Assembly (NCBI GenBank): GCA_024637045.1
Contig: JAGXFX010000009.1
Location: forward strand, 62,001-126,000
Direction of reading: 5' to 3'
DNA length: 64,000 nucleotides
From: Soehngenia sp.
GTDB taxonomy: Bacteria > Bacillota > Clostridia > Tissierellales > Tissierellaceae
Shown piece by piece: positions 35,577 to 44,325 of this stretch (its first letter is position 1; each line of letters begins with the position of its first letter). Below the pieces are notes generated by a model. It was not told the DNA's origin. It did no database searches and saw nothing but the letters and a program-made list of their open reading frames with translations. The position numbers and the translations under genes are program-made.

Positions 35577-35945
35577 TGTCGAATATATATAGTATAGGAA
35601 AAATAATATTGGGAGGTCTTTACTATGCTTGATTTGTGTATAACAGAGAGAAAATCCAGTGCAATAAGAAGAAACTAAAAATATAGAATAATCAGTCAAT
35701 TAACAAATTCTTGTCAGCGGATAAGCCATACATTCATTGGTTGCTTGCCAACAAATATTTAAGCTACAATAATTAATTTCAATAAAGCTCAAGGATAATA
35801 AACAATTTCAACTAAAAATCAACATGAATTAAAAGGTTTTGTTAAGAGAATATCCAAATCAATCAATAGAATACCAGTATGATAGTTAAGACTAATTCTT
35901 AGGGTATAATTATAATAAACAATGACTTGTTAGGAGCTGAAAGAA
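35577..35945. other. Gap of about 370 bases with only a possible 17-codon remnant
   Basis: AT-rich. A GGGAGGT site precedes an ATG at 35625 that reads 17 codons (MLDLCITERKSSAIRRN) to a stop at 35678. The good ribosome site with such a short frame suggests a gene remnant or leader peptide. An extended AGGGTATAAT at about 35903 is a plausible -10 box for the protease gene. I see nothing else. Confidence 0.35.
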
Positions 35946-37076
35946 ATGAAAGGATCTTTTGTTCTAGGTAGCATCTTTGGAATTAAAATTGAGATTAATA
36001 TCAGTTGGCTCGTGGCATTTTTTCTAATAACCACTACACTTGCCACAGGTTTCTTCCCTGGGAGATACCCTGATTGGGAAGCTGAATTGTATTGGATTCT
36101 TGGTGGCACAATTGCACTGTTGCTTCTACTGTCAATTGTATTTCATGAGATGTCACACTCTATTGTTGCCAACAGGCTTGGAATTGGAGTTAGAAGAATA
36201 ACACTGTTCATATTTGGTGGTATTGCAGACCTTGAAAGGGAACCAGACACCCCGAAGAAGGAGTTTTTTATCTCTGTAGCAGGTCCAATTATGAGCTTGT
36301 TTCTAGTGGTTGTTTTTAGAAGTCTAGCTTATGTTTCAAATTCAATTGGTGCTCCTGAATACTACTCTGTTGTGTTTTCATACATTTCTTCAATTAATCT
36401 TATGCTTGCGATATTTAACATGTTTCCTGCTTTTCCATTGGATGGAGGAAGGGTGTTAAGGTCAGCCATCTGGCATTTTTCAGGAGACCTTCACAAGGCA
36501 ACTCGAATAGCATCTACAATCGGCCAGTGGTTTGGATATTTTCTTATGTTTATCGGTCTAACAAATATTTTCTACGGGTTTATGATAAATGGATTATGGA
36601 TCTTGTTTATAGGTTACTTTATGGTTCAGGCATCTCAGTCAAGTTATCAGAATACAATTGTATCCGATATATTCAGCAAGACTATTGTAGGTGAGTTTAT
36701 GACAGGAGATGTAGTGGTGATGGACCCTGAAATAACTGTCAGAAGGGGAGTTGAGGATTACTTTTTCAAATACAAATACAATTTATTTCCTGTAGGCAGT
36801 CTGGATAGAATTGATGGAGTTGTAAATGTTGACAATATAAAGAAAGTTCACAGAGATGATTGGGAAACTGTTAGAATAGAGGATGTTATGACGAGCCTAT
36901 CTCAGAACCTTGTTGTAGCACCTGATGAAACAGTATCTAGAGTAATGAGTAAAATATTCAGCAACGAGTTTGGCAGGGTTCTGGTAATGAACGAAGACAG
37001 GCTGGTTGGCATTGTTTCTAGAACAGATATAATGAACCATCTTAGAATTTATATGCAATTGAACAAAGTGAAATGA
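35946..37076 (+). CDS. Site-2 protease family zinc metalloprotease with CBS domains
   Basis: 376-aa membrane protease of the M50/SpoIVFB type. VFHEMSHSIVANRLG carries the HExxH zinc motif near residue 67, and NMFPAFPLDGGRVLRS the third zinc ligand Asp, inside six helices. The last 130 residues are two CBS repeats (FMTGDVVVMDPEITVRRGVEDYF, and MTSLSQNLVVAPDETVSRVM), which bind adenine nucleotides in other proteins and may gate activity by energy state. Substrate unknown; relatives cut membrane-bound regulators. It precedes galE by 32 bases. Confidence 0.92.
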   Translation: MKGSFVLGSIFGIKIEINISWLVAFFLITTTLATGFFPGRYPDWEAELYWILGGTIALLLLLSIVFHEMSHSIVANRLGIGVRRITLFIFGGIADLEREPDTPKKEFFISVAGPIMSLFLVVVFRSLAYVSNSIGAPEYYSVVFSYISSINLMLAIFNMFPAFPLDGGRVLRSAIWHFSGDLHKATRIASTIGQWFGYFLMFIGLTNIFYGFMINGLWILFIGYFMVQASQSSYQNTIVSDIFSKTIVGEFMTGDVVVMDPEITVRRGVEDYFFKYKYNLFPVGSLDRIDGVVNVDNIKKVHRDDWETVRIEDVMTSLSQNLVVAPDETVSRVMSKIFSNEFGRVLVMNEDRLVGIVSRTDIMNHLRIYMQLNKVK

Positions 37077-37108
37077 TACAATAGACTGGAGTGGAGGTGG
37101 TTTTGCAA

Positions 37109-38107
37109 ATGAAGATTCTAGTTACAGGTGGTTTGGGCTTTATCGGCAGTCATACAGCTCTTTTGCTTCTTGAAGAAGGACATGATGTTGTTATCTTGGA
37201 TAATTTATCCAATTCAAGAATTTCAACTCTAGAAAAAATCAACAGCTTAGGTGATAATAAAGCAGCATTTATTCGAGGAGATATTCTTGATGAAAAGATA
37301 GTGGATAAGGTTTTTTCAATTGGAGATTTTCATGGTGTGATCCATTTTGCTGCGCTTAAGTCAGCGGAGGAATCCAAGAATAATCCAATGAAATATTATT
37401 TCAATAATGTTGCGGGAACATTGACGCTCTTAAAAAAATGCCAGAAATATGGTGTCAGAAACTTTGTTTTCAGCTCTTCTGCATCTGTATATGGCGATGC
37501 TGAATCTCCGGTAAGTGAAGATACAATACCAGGTAAAAGATCAAATCCCTATGCCGAGTCAAAGGCTATGTGTGAGATAATTCTTAACGATATTGCCACT
37601 TCTGATAATAGCCTAAGACTAACCATACTTAGGTATTTCAATGTTATTGGAGCTCACAGGAGTGGAAGTTTGGGTGAAGAAGCATCAAAGGAGTTTGGGA
37701 ATATAATGCCCTATATAGTCAAGGTAGCCTCAGGTAAAATGGATAAGATTCTGGTATATGGAAATGACTACAATACTCCGGATGGAACTGGGATCAGGGA
37801 TTACATACATGTAATGGATGTTGCAAAAGCTCATATTAGGGCACTTGAAAAACAAAGAGAAGGCTGTCAGGTTTATAATCTTGGTACGGGAAAAGGAACA
37901 TCTGTATTGGAATTGATTCAAGCATTTGAAGAAGTTAGTGAACTAAAAATTCCCTATGAAATCGTCCAGCGAAGATATGGAGATATTGAGGTATCATTTT
38001 CCAACCCATACAAGGCCATGCACGAACTTGGATGGAAGGCTGAATTTGATATCACCGATATGGCAAAAGACACATGGAATTATGAAAATACCAAATTTAA
38101 GTATTGA
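37109..38107 (+). CDS. galE: UDP-glucose 4-epimerase
   Basis: Interconverts UDP-glucose and UDP-galactose (or the N-acetyl forms) with bound NAD. 332 aa, the usual length. Rossmann motif GGLGFIGSH at residues 7-15, VVILDNLSNS, FAALKSAEES, SSSASVYG with the catalytic Ser, NPYAESK with Tyr-x-x-x-Lys, and RDYIHVMDVAKAH. ATG at 37109 is eight bases after GGAGGTGG; a GTG upstream at 37091 overlaps that site. Probably in one operon with the protease gene; galE may serve cell-envelope glycans. Confidence 0.93.
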   Translation: MKILVTGGLGFIGSHTALLLLEEGHDVVILDNLSNSRISTLEKINSLGDNKAAFIRGDILDEKIVDKVFSIGDFHGVIHFAALKSAEESKNNPMKYYFNNVAGTLTLLKKCQKYGVRNFVFSSSASVYGDAESPVSEDTIPGKRSNPYAESKAMCEIILNDIATSDNSLRLTILRYFNVIGAHRSGSLGEEASKEFGNIMPYIVKVASGKMDKILVYGNDYNTPDGTGIRDYIHVMDVAKAHIRALEKQREGCQVYNLGTGKGTSVLELIQAFEEVSELKIPYEIVQRRYGDIEVSFSNPYKAMHELGWKAEFDITDMAKDTWNYENTKFKY

Positions 38108-38133
38108 CATGATTATTCAGAATGTGTTATTAT
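38104..38133 (+). promoter_or_regulatory. Promoter of the lysA operon
   Basis: TTGACA at 38104-38109 with TATTAT at 38128-38133 (18-base spacer), overlapping the galE stop. Transcription would start about 30 bases before the lysine aptamer. Confidence 0.7.
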
Positions 38134-38169
38134 CAACGACAAGTTAATAAAAATCCTCATCCCTTTGGG

Positions 38170-38347
38170 TGAGGTAGAGGCGCAGTTTCTATTAGTATCA
38201 ATACAGAGGACGGAATCCTTTGAAGTATTGTGAAAGGAGCGACTGCCGAAGCTTCAGACACCAAAGTCTGTTGCTGGGGCTGCATCTAACAGGTGTAGGA
38301 CTGTCATCCTGGTATTAAGCTCGATACCTTGATGTTGTGCTATCTCA
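38170..38347 (+). promoter_or_regulatory. Lysine riboswitch (L box)
   Basis: The conserved L-box sequence GGTAGAGGCGC opens the element. GGAGCGACTGCCGAAG, TTGCTGGGGCTGCAT and GGACTGTCA follow in order. The closing P1 helix TGAGGTAG (38170-38177) pairs with CTATCTCA (38340-38347). A hairpin just upstream (38155-38174, CCTCA/TGAGG) uses the same 5' strand and could compete with P1. With the terminator at 38401 it should repress lysA-dapF and the following carrier when lysine is plentiful. Confidence 0.95.
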
Positions 38348-38400
38348 CACTGAGCAAGAAGGGAGAGGGATTTGCCTTGGCATTGCCATGGAGAAAATCA

Positions 38401-38428
38401 CCTGACTAACTTGTCGGGTTTTTTATTT
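38401..38428 (+). terminator. Intrinsic terminator of the lysine riboswitch
   Basis: CCTGAC (38401-38406), loop TAACTT, GTCGGG (38413-38418), then TTTTTTATTTT. Loop plus 3' arm (38407-38416) is a perfect 10-base complement of 38137-38146 at the leader's 5' end, a possible antiterminator pairing. Confidence 0.85.
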
Positions 38429-38453
38429 TTTGAAATCATTTTGAAGGGAGAAA

Positions 38454-39755
38454 TTGAAATTGATCTACGAGGAAAGAGACGGAACACTTTATTTTGATGG
38501 ATGTAACACAGTTAACCTTGCAAAGAAGTATGGAACGCCATTATATGTTTATTCATTAACTGAAATTAAAAACAGGATAGAAGAGCTCAGAAATATTTTC
38601 TTGGATAAATACAAGGACACTAGGGTTGCATATGCTGCAAAAGCTTTCACATCATCTGCCATTTTCAAGGTAATCGAGGAAGAAGGACTAAGTCTAGATG
38701 TGGTTTCAGGTGGCGAACTTTACACGGCAATATCAGTGGGATTTCCTGCCGAGAGGATAGAATTCAATGGGAACAACAAGCTCTATGAAGAACTGGTCTT
38801 GGCAATTGAATATGGTGTGGGCAGGATAGTAGTTGATGGTTTGGAAGAACTGGATATGATCGAGGAAATATGTCAAAGTTATGATAAAAAAATCAAGGTG
38901 ATTTACAGGATAACTCCTGGTGTCAATAGTGACACTCATGATTATATTATCACTGGGAAAAAGGATTCAAAGTTTGGAATTCCACTGGATGAAGGGGTAT
39001 TCTATCCTGCAGTTAAGAATGCGATCGAGTCGCCTTTCGTTGAATTTTATGGATTGCACTTTCATGTGGGTTCTCAGCTGTTTGACAATGAATCACATCT
39101 TAAGGCATTGGATATTCTACTGAGTCATGTTGATGAAATAAGAAATAGATTCGATTTTGAAGTTAAAGAAATAAATATCGGAGGAGGATTCGGGATCAAA
39201 TATACTGATGAAGATAGAAGACCATTCGAGTATTTTATTGAACCCTCCATGAAAAAGATTAATGAGCATTACAGTGAGGTAAATATAGAAAGACCAACCG
39301 TTGTAATTGAACCTGGAAGAAGCATAGTGGGGGAAGCTGGAATGACCCTTTACACCATCGGAAGCATCAAGAATATAGAAGGAGTCAGAAAGTATGTATC
39401 CGTCGATGGTGGAATGTCTGATAATATAAGACCTGCGTTATACCAGGCAAAGCACAATGGTATGATTGCAAATAAAATGAACAAGGATAGGAATGATAAA
39501 GTCACAGTATGTGGTAAATCCTGCGAATCAGGGGATATACTCATTAGGGACCTCGATATTTCTAAACCAGAGATGGGAGACATATTCTGTGTATCTTCAA
39601 CAGGTGCATACGGGTATTCAATGGCAAGCAACTACAACAAAAATCCCATTCCTGCTGTTGTACTTGTAAAGGATGGAGAGGACAGCCTTATTGTAAAAAG
39701 ACAAACATACCAGGATATGCTTTTAAATGATATTGTGCCATCATGGATGGACTAA
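38454..39755 (+). CDS. lysA: Diaminopimelate decarboxylase
   Basis: Last step of lysine synthesis, meso-diaminopimelate to lysine. 433 aa. PLYVYSLTEIKNRI, PLP lysine in VAYAAKAF (near residue 60), LHFHVGSQLFD, NIGGGFG, VIEPGRSIVGEAG and the subunit-crossing CESGDIL with the substrate Cys/Glu. TTG at 38454 follows AAGGGAG by three bases; a second in-frame TTG at 38460 has better spacing and would remove two residues. Directly downstream of the lysine riboswitch. Confidence 0.95.
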   Translation: MKLIYEERDGTLYFDGCNTVNLAKKYGTPLYVYSLTEIKNRIEELRNIFLDKYKDTRVAYAAKAFTSSAIFKVIEEEGLSLDVVSGGELYTAISVGFPAERIEFNGNNKLYEELVLAIEYGVGRIVVDGLEELDMIEEICQSYDKKIKVIYRITPGVNSDTHDYIITGKKDSKFGIPLDEGVFYPAVKNAIESPFVEFYGLHFHVGSQLFDNESHLKALDILLSHVDEIRNRFDFEVKEINIGGGFGIKYTDEDRRPFEYFIEPSMKKINEHYSEVNIERPTVVIEPGRSIVGEAGMTLYTIGSIKNIEGVRKYVSVDGGMSDNIRPALYQAKHNGMIANKMNKDRNDKVTVCGKSCESGDILIRDLDISKPEMGDIFCVSSTGAYGYSMASNYNKNPIPAVVLVKDGEDSLIVKRQTYQDMLLNDIVPSWMD

Positions 39756-39767
39756 GGAGAAGTGATC

Positions 39768-40607
39768 ATGAAATACACTAAAATGCATGGCGCAGGCAAT
39801 GATTTTATAATTATCAACAATATTGTAGAAGAGATCCCTGAAGAGAGTTTTTCTGATATAGCCAAGACCCTTTGTACTAGACGAACTTCAATTGGTGCTG
39901 ATGGGATCATGTTTATTGATTATCCTGAAAGCTGCGGAGATTTCAGGATGCACTTCTTCAACGCTGATGGAACAGAGGGAGAGATGTGCGGAAACGGTGC
40001 GAGATGTATCTGCAGGTATGCCTTTGAGAATGACCTTTCCGGGGATAAGCAGAAGGTTGAAACAATATCAGGAGTGGTAAGAGGCTGGAGAGTTGACAAA
40101 GTGACCTACAAGGTACGACTGAACAACCCAACACATTTTATTGATGAGCTGGAACTAAAGCTCCATAATCAGGTATATCAATGTTCATATGTTGAACTCG
40201 GCAGCCCGGGTTTGCCACATCTACTCCTTAGGATGCCTGGATTCAATAAAATCGATGAGGAAGAATTATTTAAGATTGGAAAAGGATTAAGAAGCCATCC
40301 AAGCCTTACCAAGGGAGCAAATGTAAATTTCTATGATATTGATGAAGAAGGAAATATTTTTGCCAGGACCTTTGAAAGAGGGGTTGAGGATTTCACACTA
40401 GCCTGTGGAACAGGAGCAGGTTCAATAGGATATGTAATAAGCAAGAAGGAAAAAATAAAAAGTGAAATAATAACAATAAATATGCCGGGGGGAGAGCTTC
40501 GAACACAGATTGTTGACAATCTGGATGGAGTTGAAGATATCTTCTTAAGCGGTCCAGCAACAATGGTATCAGAAGGAATTGTTCTGGATGAGGACCTTAG
40601 ATTTTAA
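39768..40607 (+). CDS. dapF: Diaminopimelate epimerase
   Basis: Turns LL- into meso-diaminopimelate for peptidoglycan and lysine. 279 aa. N-terminal YTKMHGAGNDFIIINN, catalytic Cys in MCGNGARC, the second catalytic Cys in LACGTGAGS, and ERGVEDFTLA before it. ATG at 39768 is seven bases after AAGGAGA. Twelve bases after lysA, so both steps are co-expressed under the lysine riboswitch. Confidence 0.95.
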   Translation: MKYTKMHGAGNDFIIINNIVEEIPEESFSDIAKTLCTRRTSIGADGIMFIDYPESCGDFRMHFFNADGTEGEMCGNGARCICRYAFENDLSGDKQKVETISGVVRGWRVDKVTYKVRLNNPTHFIDELELKLHNQVYQCSYVELGSPGLPHLLLRMPGFNKIDEEELFKIGKGLRSHPSLTKGANVNFYDIDEEGNIFARTFERGVEDFTLACGTGAGSIGYVISKKEKIKSEIITINMPGGELRTQIVDNLDGVEDIFLSGPATMVSEGIVLDEDLRF

Positions 40608-40632
40608 AACATAAAATATTGGAGGTTACAAA

Positions 40633-41892
40633 ATGACAAATTCAAAGACAAGTTCAATTTGGAGAAGCTACAGATTTCCGATTATTCTACTTGCAGGTAT
40701 AATAATTGGTTCAATCATAGGATTGGTGTTTGGTGAAAGAGCAATGGTTCTGGCACCACTTGGGGATCTCTTCATTAATATGATGTTTACAGCAGTAGTA
40801 CCTCTTGTATTCTTAAGTATCAGCAGTGCTGTCGGCAGCATGATGAATATGAAAAGATTAGGGAAAATTCTTGGTAGCATGTTCTCTGTGTTCATAATAA
40901 CAGGAGCAATCGCAGCGGTTATTATTATATTTGTTGTAAAGATATTTCCACCTGCAGAGGGAGTAAACATTGTAATGGAGGCGGCAACACTGGACGAAAT
41001 AAGCGTAGGAGATGCTTTGGTAAATGCGTTTACTGTCAGTGACTTCCCACTTCTATTGTCAAGATCAAACATGCTGCCTTTGATAGTATTTTCAATACTA
41101 TTTGGCTTCAGTGTAAGTCTGGTTGGTGGTGAAGACAACAAGATAGCACAGGCATTGGATATGCTCAACAAGGTCATGATGAAAATGATCGGGATAATAA
41201 TGCTTTATGCACCAATCGGTCTTGGAGCATACTTTGCAGCCTTGATAGCTGAATATGGACCACAGCTGTTAGGAGCATACTTAAGAGCAATGGCAATTTA
41301 CTATCCCTTGTGCATTCTCTACTTCTTTATTGCATTCTTTGCATATTCGTACTGGGCTGGTGGTATGCAGGGAACCAAAATATTCTTCAAAAACATACTT
41401 AGCCCCGCGGTGACCTCTCTTGCTACCAGCAGCTCAATTGCAACACTGCCAGTAAACTTAACAGCCACTGAAAAAATGAATGTTCCAAAAGACATAAGAG
41501 AAATAGTTCTTCCAATTGGTGCTACAATGCACATGGATGGAACTGCACTTTCCTCAATACTTAAGATAGCATTTCTTTTTGGTATATTCGGACAGGACTT
41601 CTCAGGAATCGGTACATATGTCACAGCCGTTATGATAGCGATATTAGGCGGAGTTGTAATGTCAGGTGTTCCTGGTGGTGGACTTATTGGTGAAATGCTT
41701 ATAGTGACAATCTATGGATTTCCACCTGAGGCATTTCCAATTATTGCAACAATTGGATTCCTGGTAGATCCACCTGCAACTATGATAAATGCATCAGGAG
41801 ATGCAGTTGCATCGATGATGGTAACAAGAATAGTTGAAGGAAAAGATTGGCTTAACCAGAAGGTAGTTGACGCAATGCCATCAAAAGCATAA
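40633..41892 (+). CDS. Dicarboxylate/amino acid:cation symporter (DAACS family)
   Basis: 419-aa carrier of the GltP/GltT/SstT superfamily with about eight helices and two re-entrant loops. Motifs: TSLATSSSIATLPVNL (HP1), GATMHMDGTALSS (usual NMDGT with His for Asn), GVPGGGLIGEML (HP2), and DPPATMINASGDAVAS carrying the substrate-binding Asp/Asn of TM8. Couples uptake to Na+ or H+. It is 25 bases after dapF with GGAGG and no terminator between, so it falls under the lysine riboswitch; aspartate or another lysine-pathway input is a reasonable guess, not shown. Confidence 0.9.
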   Translation: MTNSKTSSIWRSYRFPIILLAGIIIGSIIGLVFGERAMVLAPLGDLFINMMFTAVVPLVFLSISSAVGSMMNMKRLGKILGSMFSVFIITGAIAAVIIIFVVKIFPPAEGVNIVMEAATLDEISVGDALVNAFTVSDFPLLLSRSNMLPLIVFSILFGFSVSLVGGEDNKIAQALDMLNKVMMKMIGIIMLYAPIGLGAYFAALIAEYGPQLLGAYLRAMAIYYPLCILYFFIAFFAYSYWAGGMQGTKIFFKNILSPAVTSLATSSSIATLPVNLTATEKMNVPKDIREIVLPIGATMHMDGTALSSILKIAFLFGIFGQDFSGIGTYVTAVMIAILGGVVMSGVPGGGLIGEMLIVTIYGFPPEAFPIIATIGFLVDPPATMINASGDAVASMMVTRIVEGKDWLNQKVVDAMPSKA

Positions 41893-41916
41893 TTGATTAT
41901 GTGATTTCAATGTGGT

Positions 41917-41958
41917 AAAAAATGTTCCGAAGAGCATTAACTCGTCGGAACATTTTTT
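41917..41958 (+). terminator. Terminator of the lysA operon
   Basis: AAAAAATGTTCCGA (41917-41930) is fully complementary to TCGGAACATTTTTT (41945-41958). Confidence 0.9.
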
Positions 41959-41987
41959 GTGACTGGAGTAAAAAGGAGGAATATTGA

Positions 41988-42968
41988 ATGAAGTTTATCG
42001 ACTTGCATTGTGATACATTAATGAAAACAGCTGATTCCAAAGAAAACATCAGCTTGCTTGAAAATGAAATAACCAGCGTTGATTTTAAAAGAATGAAAAA
42101 GGGAGGTTCACTTGCTCAATTTTTTGCTGTGTTTATGCCAACCGAAGAGATTTTTAAAGAATATATTGGGAAAGTTATAGACGATGATGAGTACATAGAC
42201 ACTCTCGTTTCAACCTTAAAAAGAGAGATTGATGCAAACAAGGATATCATATCTCTTGCAGTCAGTCATGATGACATTATTCGAAATGAAAAAGATGGAA
42301 GGATGTCAGCTATACTAACGATTGAGGACGGTAGAAGCGCCCAGGGCAGCATGGATAAGCTCAAGCACTACTATGACATGGGTATCAGATTAATCAGTCT
42401 TACATGGAATTTTGAGAACTGCTTCGGTTATCCCAATTCAGACGACAAGGAAGTTATGGGAAGGGGTATGAAGAAATTCGGAAAAGAAGCTGTGGAGTAT
42501 ATGAACGAGCTTGGAATGATTGTTGATGTTTCACATATTTCAGACGGCGGTTTTTACGATGTTGCCAAAATCAGCAAAAAACCTTTTGTGGCATCCCATT
42601 CAAATTCAAGGGAGCTATCCCCTCATAAAAGAAATCTCACAGACCATATGATAAGGACCTTGGCAGAAAAGGGAGGAGTGGCAGGTGTAAATTTTGCTCC
42701 ACCATTTTTACAGCCTGACACCACAACTGACAGGAGCACTGTTGAATTGATGGTAAGGCACCTGGATCATCTGAAGAACATTGGTGGTGAAGATGTTGTA
42801 GCGCTTGGTTCTGATTTTGATGGAATCGGAGGAGAACTAGAGATTGATAGCATTCACAAGATGCCCATGATATTTGAAGCTTTGGAAAAATCTGGCTGGA
42901 GCCATAGTCAAATTGAAAAGATTGCATATAAAAATACATTAAGGGTTATCAGGGAATCGATGAAATAG
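41988..42968 (+). CDS. Membrane dipeptidase family (M19, renal dipeptidase-like)
   Basis: 326-aa zinc peptidase that cleaves dipeptides, including ones with a D-residue. FIDLHCDTL at the N-terminus gives the HxD zinc pair, TIEDGRSAQG the bridging Glu, VDVSHISDGGFYDV and PFVASHSNSRELSPHKRNLTD further His ligands, and LGSDFDGIG the Asp. No signal peptide, so cytoplasmic. AAAGGAGGA precedes the ATG. A single-gene unit between terminators, useful to a peptide fermenter. Confidence 0.9.
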   Translation: MKFIDLHCDTLMKTADSKENISLLENEITSVDFKRMKKGGSLAQFFAVFMPTEEIFKEYIGKVIDDDEYIDTLVSTLKREIDANKDIISLAVSHDDIIRNEKDGRMSAILTIEDGRSAQGSMDKLKHYYDMGIRLISLTWNFENCFGYPNSDDKEVMGRGMKKFGKEAVEYMNELGMIVDVSHISDGGFYDVAKISKKPFVASHSNSRELSPHKRNLTDHMIRTLAEKGGVAGVNFAPPFLQPDTTTDRSTVELMVRHLDHLKNIGGEDVVALGSDFDGIGGELEIDSIHKMPMIFEALEKSGWSHSQIEKIAYKNTLRVIRESMK

Positions 42969-42969
42969 G

Positions 42970-42996
42970 AAAAAGCACGGCCTCGGTCGTGATTTT
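42970..42996. terminator. Terminator after the dipeptidase
   Basis: AAAAAGCACGGCC pairs with GGTCGTGATTTTT around a TC loop (one mismatch, one G-U). Confidence 0.7.
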
Positions 42997-43012
42997 TGTT
43001 CAGTCAACAATA

Positions 43013-43251
43013 CTACAGGGTTACAAGCTCAAGCTCTACAGGAATATACTCATCAACTGTTTCTCCTTCTAGAACCATCATTGCAGTATCAACACCGATT
43101 GAACCAATGTCCATTGGAAGTTGGCAGTTTGTTTAGCCACTACCACAATATCAGTTCCTTCGATAGCTGCATTGAATCCTTCGCCTCCTTCTCTTGCTGC
43201 TGATGCTCCTGGTATTCCTTCAAGCTCAACAACATTTCCGGATTCACCCAT
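43013..43251 (-). pseudogene. Decayed ribose-binding protein (RbsB-like) remnant
   Basis: Reading the minus strand from the ATG at 43251 gives GNVVELEGIPGASAAREGG and GEGFNAAIEGTDIVVVAKQTANF, like the middle of RbsB (VIELQGIAGTSAARERGEGFQQAV). The frame then shifts by one and reads PMDIGSIGVDTAMMVLEGE and TVDEYIPVELELVTL, like the RbsB C-terminus (IGAKGVETADKVLKGE.V). The N-terminal half, signal peptide and about 85 internal residues are gone. Two deletions plus a frameshift mean a dead gene. It lies in the 42969-43431 stretch, which otherwise holds only an operator-like palindrome. Confidence 0.88.
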
Positions 43252-43272
43252 ATGATCATCTCATTTCGAGTG

Positions 43273-43286
43273 GTTAAACGTTTAAC
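43273..43286. promoter_or_regulatory. Orphan LacI/RbsR-type operator palindrome
   Basis: GTTAAACGTTTAAC, a perfect 14-base palindrome centred on CG, 22 bases upstream of the rbsB remnant. Its half-site differs from the TGTAACC site at 14-15 kb, so it belonged to another LacI-family repressor. Confidence 0.65.
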
Positions 43287-43431
43287 TACACTTATGTTAT
43301 ATCACCAAAACCTATATTGAAAACAATTTACACATATTTTGAAAAATTTATGGTGATGATTTCTTAATCGTTCTTTGATATAATTGAATTATCAGACAGA
43401 TTATTTGGATAACTTAGAAAGGAGTTTATTT

Positions 43432-43692
43432 TTGGGAGAATACAGATATGAATATGGAAATAATGAACCAGTAGGTGTTTCAGAGTGGCTGATAACAGCA
43501 TTGATTATGGTGATTCCTTTGGTCAACATAGTCATGCCATTTGTATGGGCATTTGGCAATGGGACAAAAAGGAGCAAATCAAACTTTTTCAAAGCCCAGC
43601 TGGTTGTTGCACTGATTGGAGTGATATTCTACTTCCTTTTTGCCGGAATGATATTTTCATACATAAGAATGCCCAGTCAGATGATGTTCTAG
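43432..43692 (+). CDS. Small membrane protein of unknown function (two helices)
   Basis: 86 aa: short polar start GEYRYEYGNNEPVGVSEW, helix LITALIMVIPLVNIVMPFVWAF, basic loop GNGTKRSKSNFFKAQL, helix VVALIGVIFYFLFAGMIF. I do not recognise the family; the layout recalls small two-helix cytoplasmic-loop proteins. The TTG at 43432 is seven bases after GAAAGGAG; a further TTG upstream lies in the likely promoter (TATAAT at 43379). Confidence 0.6.
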   Translation: MGEYRYEYGNNEPVGVSEWLITALIMVIPLVNIVMPFVWAFGNGTKRSKSNFFKAQLVVALIGVIFYFLFAGMIFSYIRMPSQMMF

Positions 43693-43771
43693 GTTTTGTG
43701 TACATTCTTTATTAGCATAAAAAAATATAAGTGAAAAGAAAAATCTCAAAAATGTCTAGGAGATGAATGAA

Positions 43772-44314
43772 ATGAAAGCCTACAGCGATTGGGCTTCAGC
43801 AAGAAATATCGGTTTGATTATTCTTATCCTTATGGGTCTTGCGTTTCACGAATTGTATAAGGGAACTGGGATAACATTTTTAGGAATGATCAGCCCGGTA
43901 AATGAGAGCAAATGGGAGCATTGGAAGATGGCATTCTTTCCTATGATTATCATTGGAGGAATTGAATATTTTCTATTGGGTCTTCGTGGTAATAATTACA
44001 TTTTCGCATTGGCAGCGGGAGCTGCTGCATTCCTCGTCGTAACTTTTGGCGGAATCGAGCTTTACGAAATAATTATCGCTCAGTCACACCTTGGTGTACA
44101 TGTGACTACGTTTATTTTAGGCGCTTGGGCAGGACAGACTACCAGATATTATGTAATGAGTCAGACAAGACCATCATCACTGCTTCTCATTGTGGGGATA
44201 GCAGTGATTGGGTTAATGATTTCGATATTTATAATATTTACATTTAACCCACCAATGCATGACTACTTCAGAGATTCAATAACAGGCAGCTATGGAATTT
44301 ATAAAATCAAGTAG
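43772..44314 (+). CDS. Polytopic membrane protein, DUF6512-like
   Basis: 180 aa with about five helices. It has ISPVNESKWEHWKMAFFP after the first helix, a stretch I associate with the DUF6512 group of uncharacterised Firmicute membrane proteins, and later SHLGVHVTTFILGAWAGQ. ATG at 43772 is nine bases after AGGAG; the ATG at 43763 abuts it. Function unknown. Eleven bases before the kinase-like gene, probably one operon. Confidence 0.6.
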   Translation: MKAYSDWASARNIGLIILILMGLAFHELYKGTGITFLGMISPVNESKWEHWKMAFFPMIIIGGIEYFLLGLRGNNYIFALAAGAAAFLVVTFGGIELYEIIIAQSHLGVHVTTFILGAWAGQTTRYYVMSQTRPSSLLLIVGIAVIGLMISIFIIFTFNPPMHDYFRDSITGSYGIYKIK

Positions 44315-44325
44315 AGGATGATATT

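Noticed and set aside
40668-41177. A 169-codon minus-strand frame opposite the DAACS carrier
   Set aside because: Shadow of the carrier gene; no motif and no start signal.
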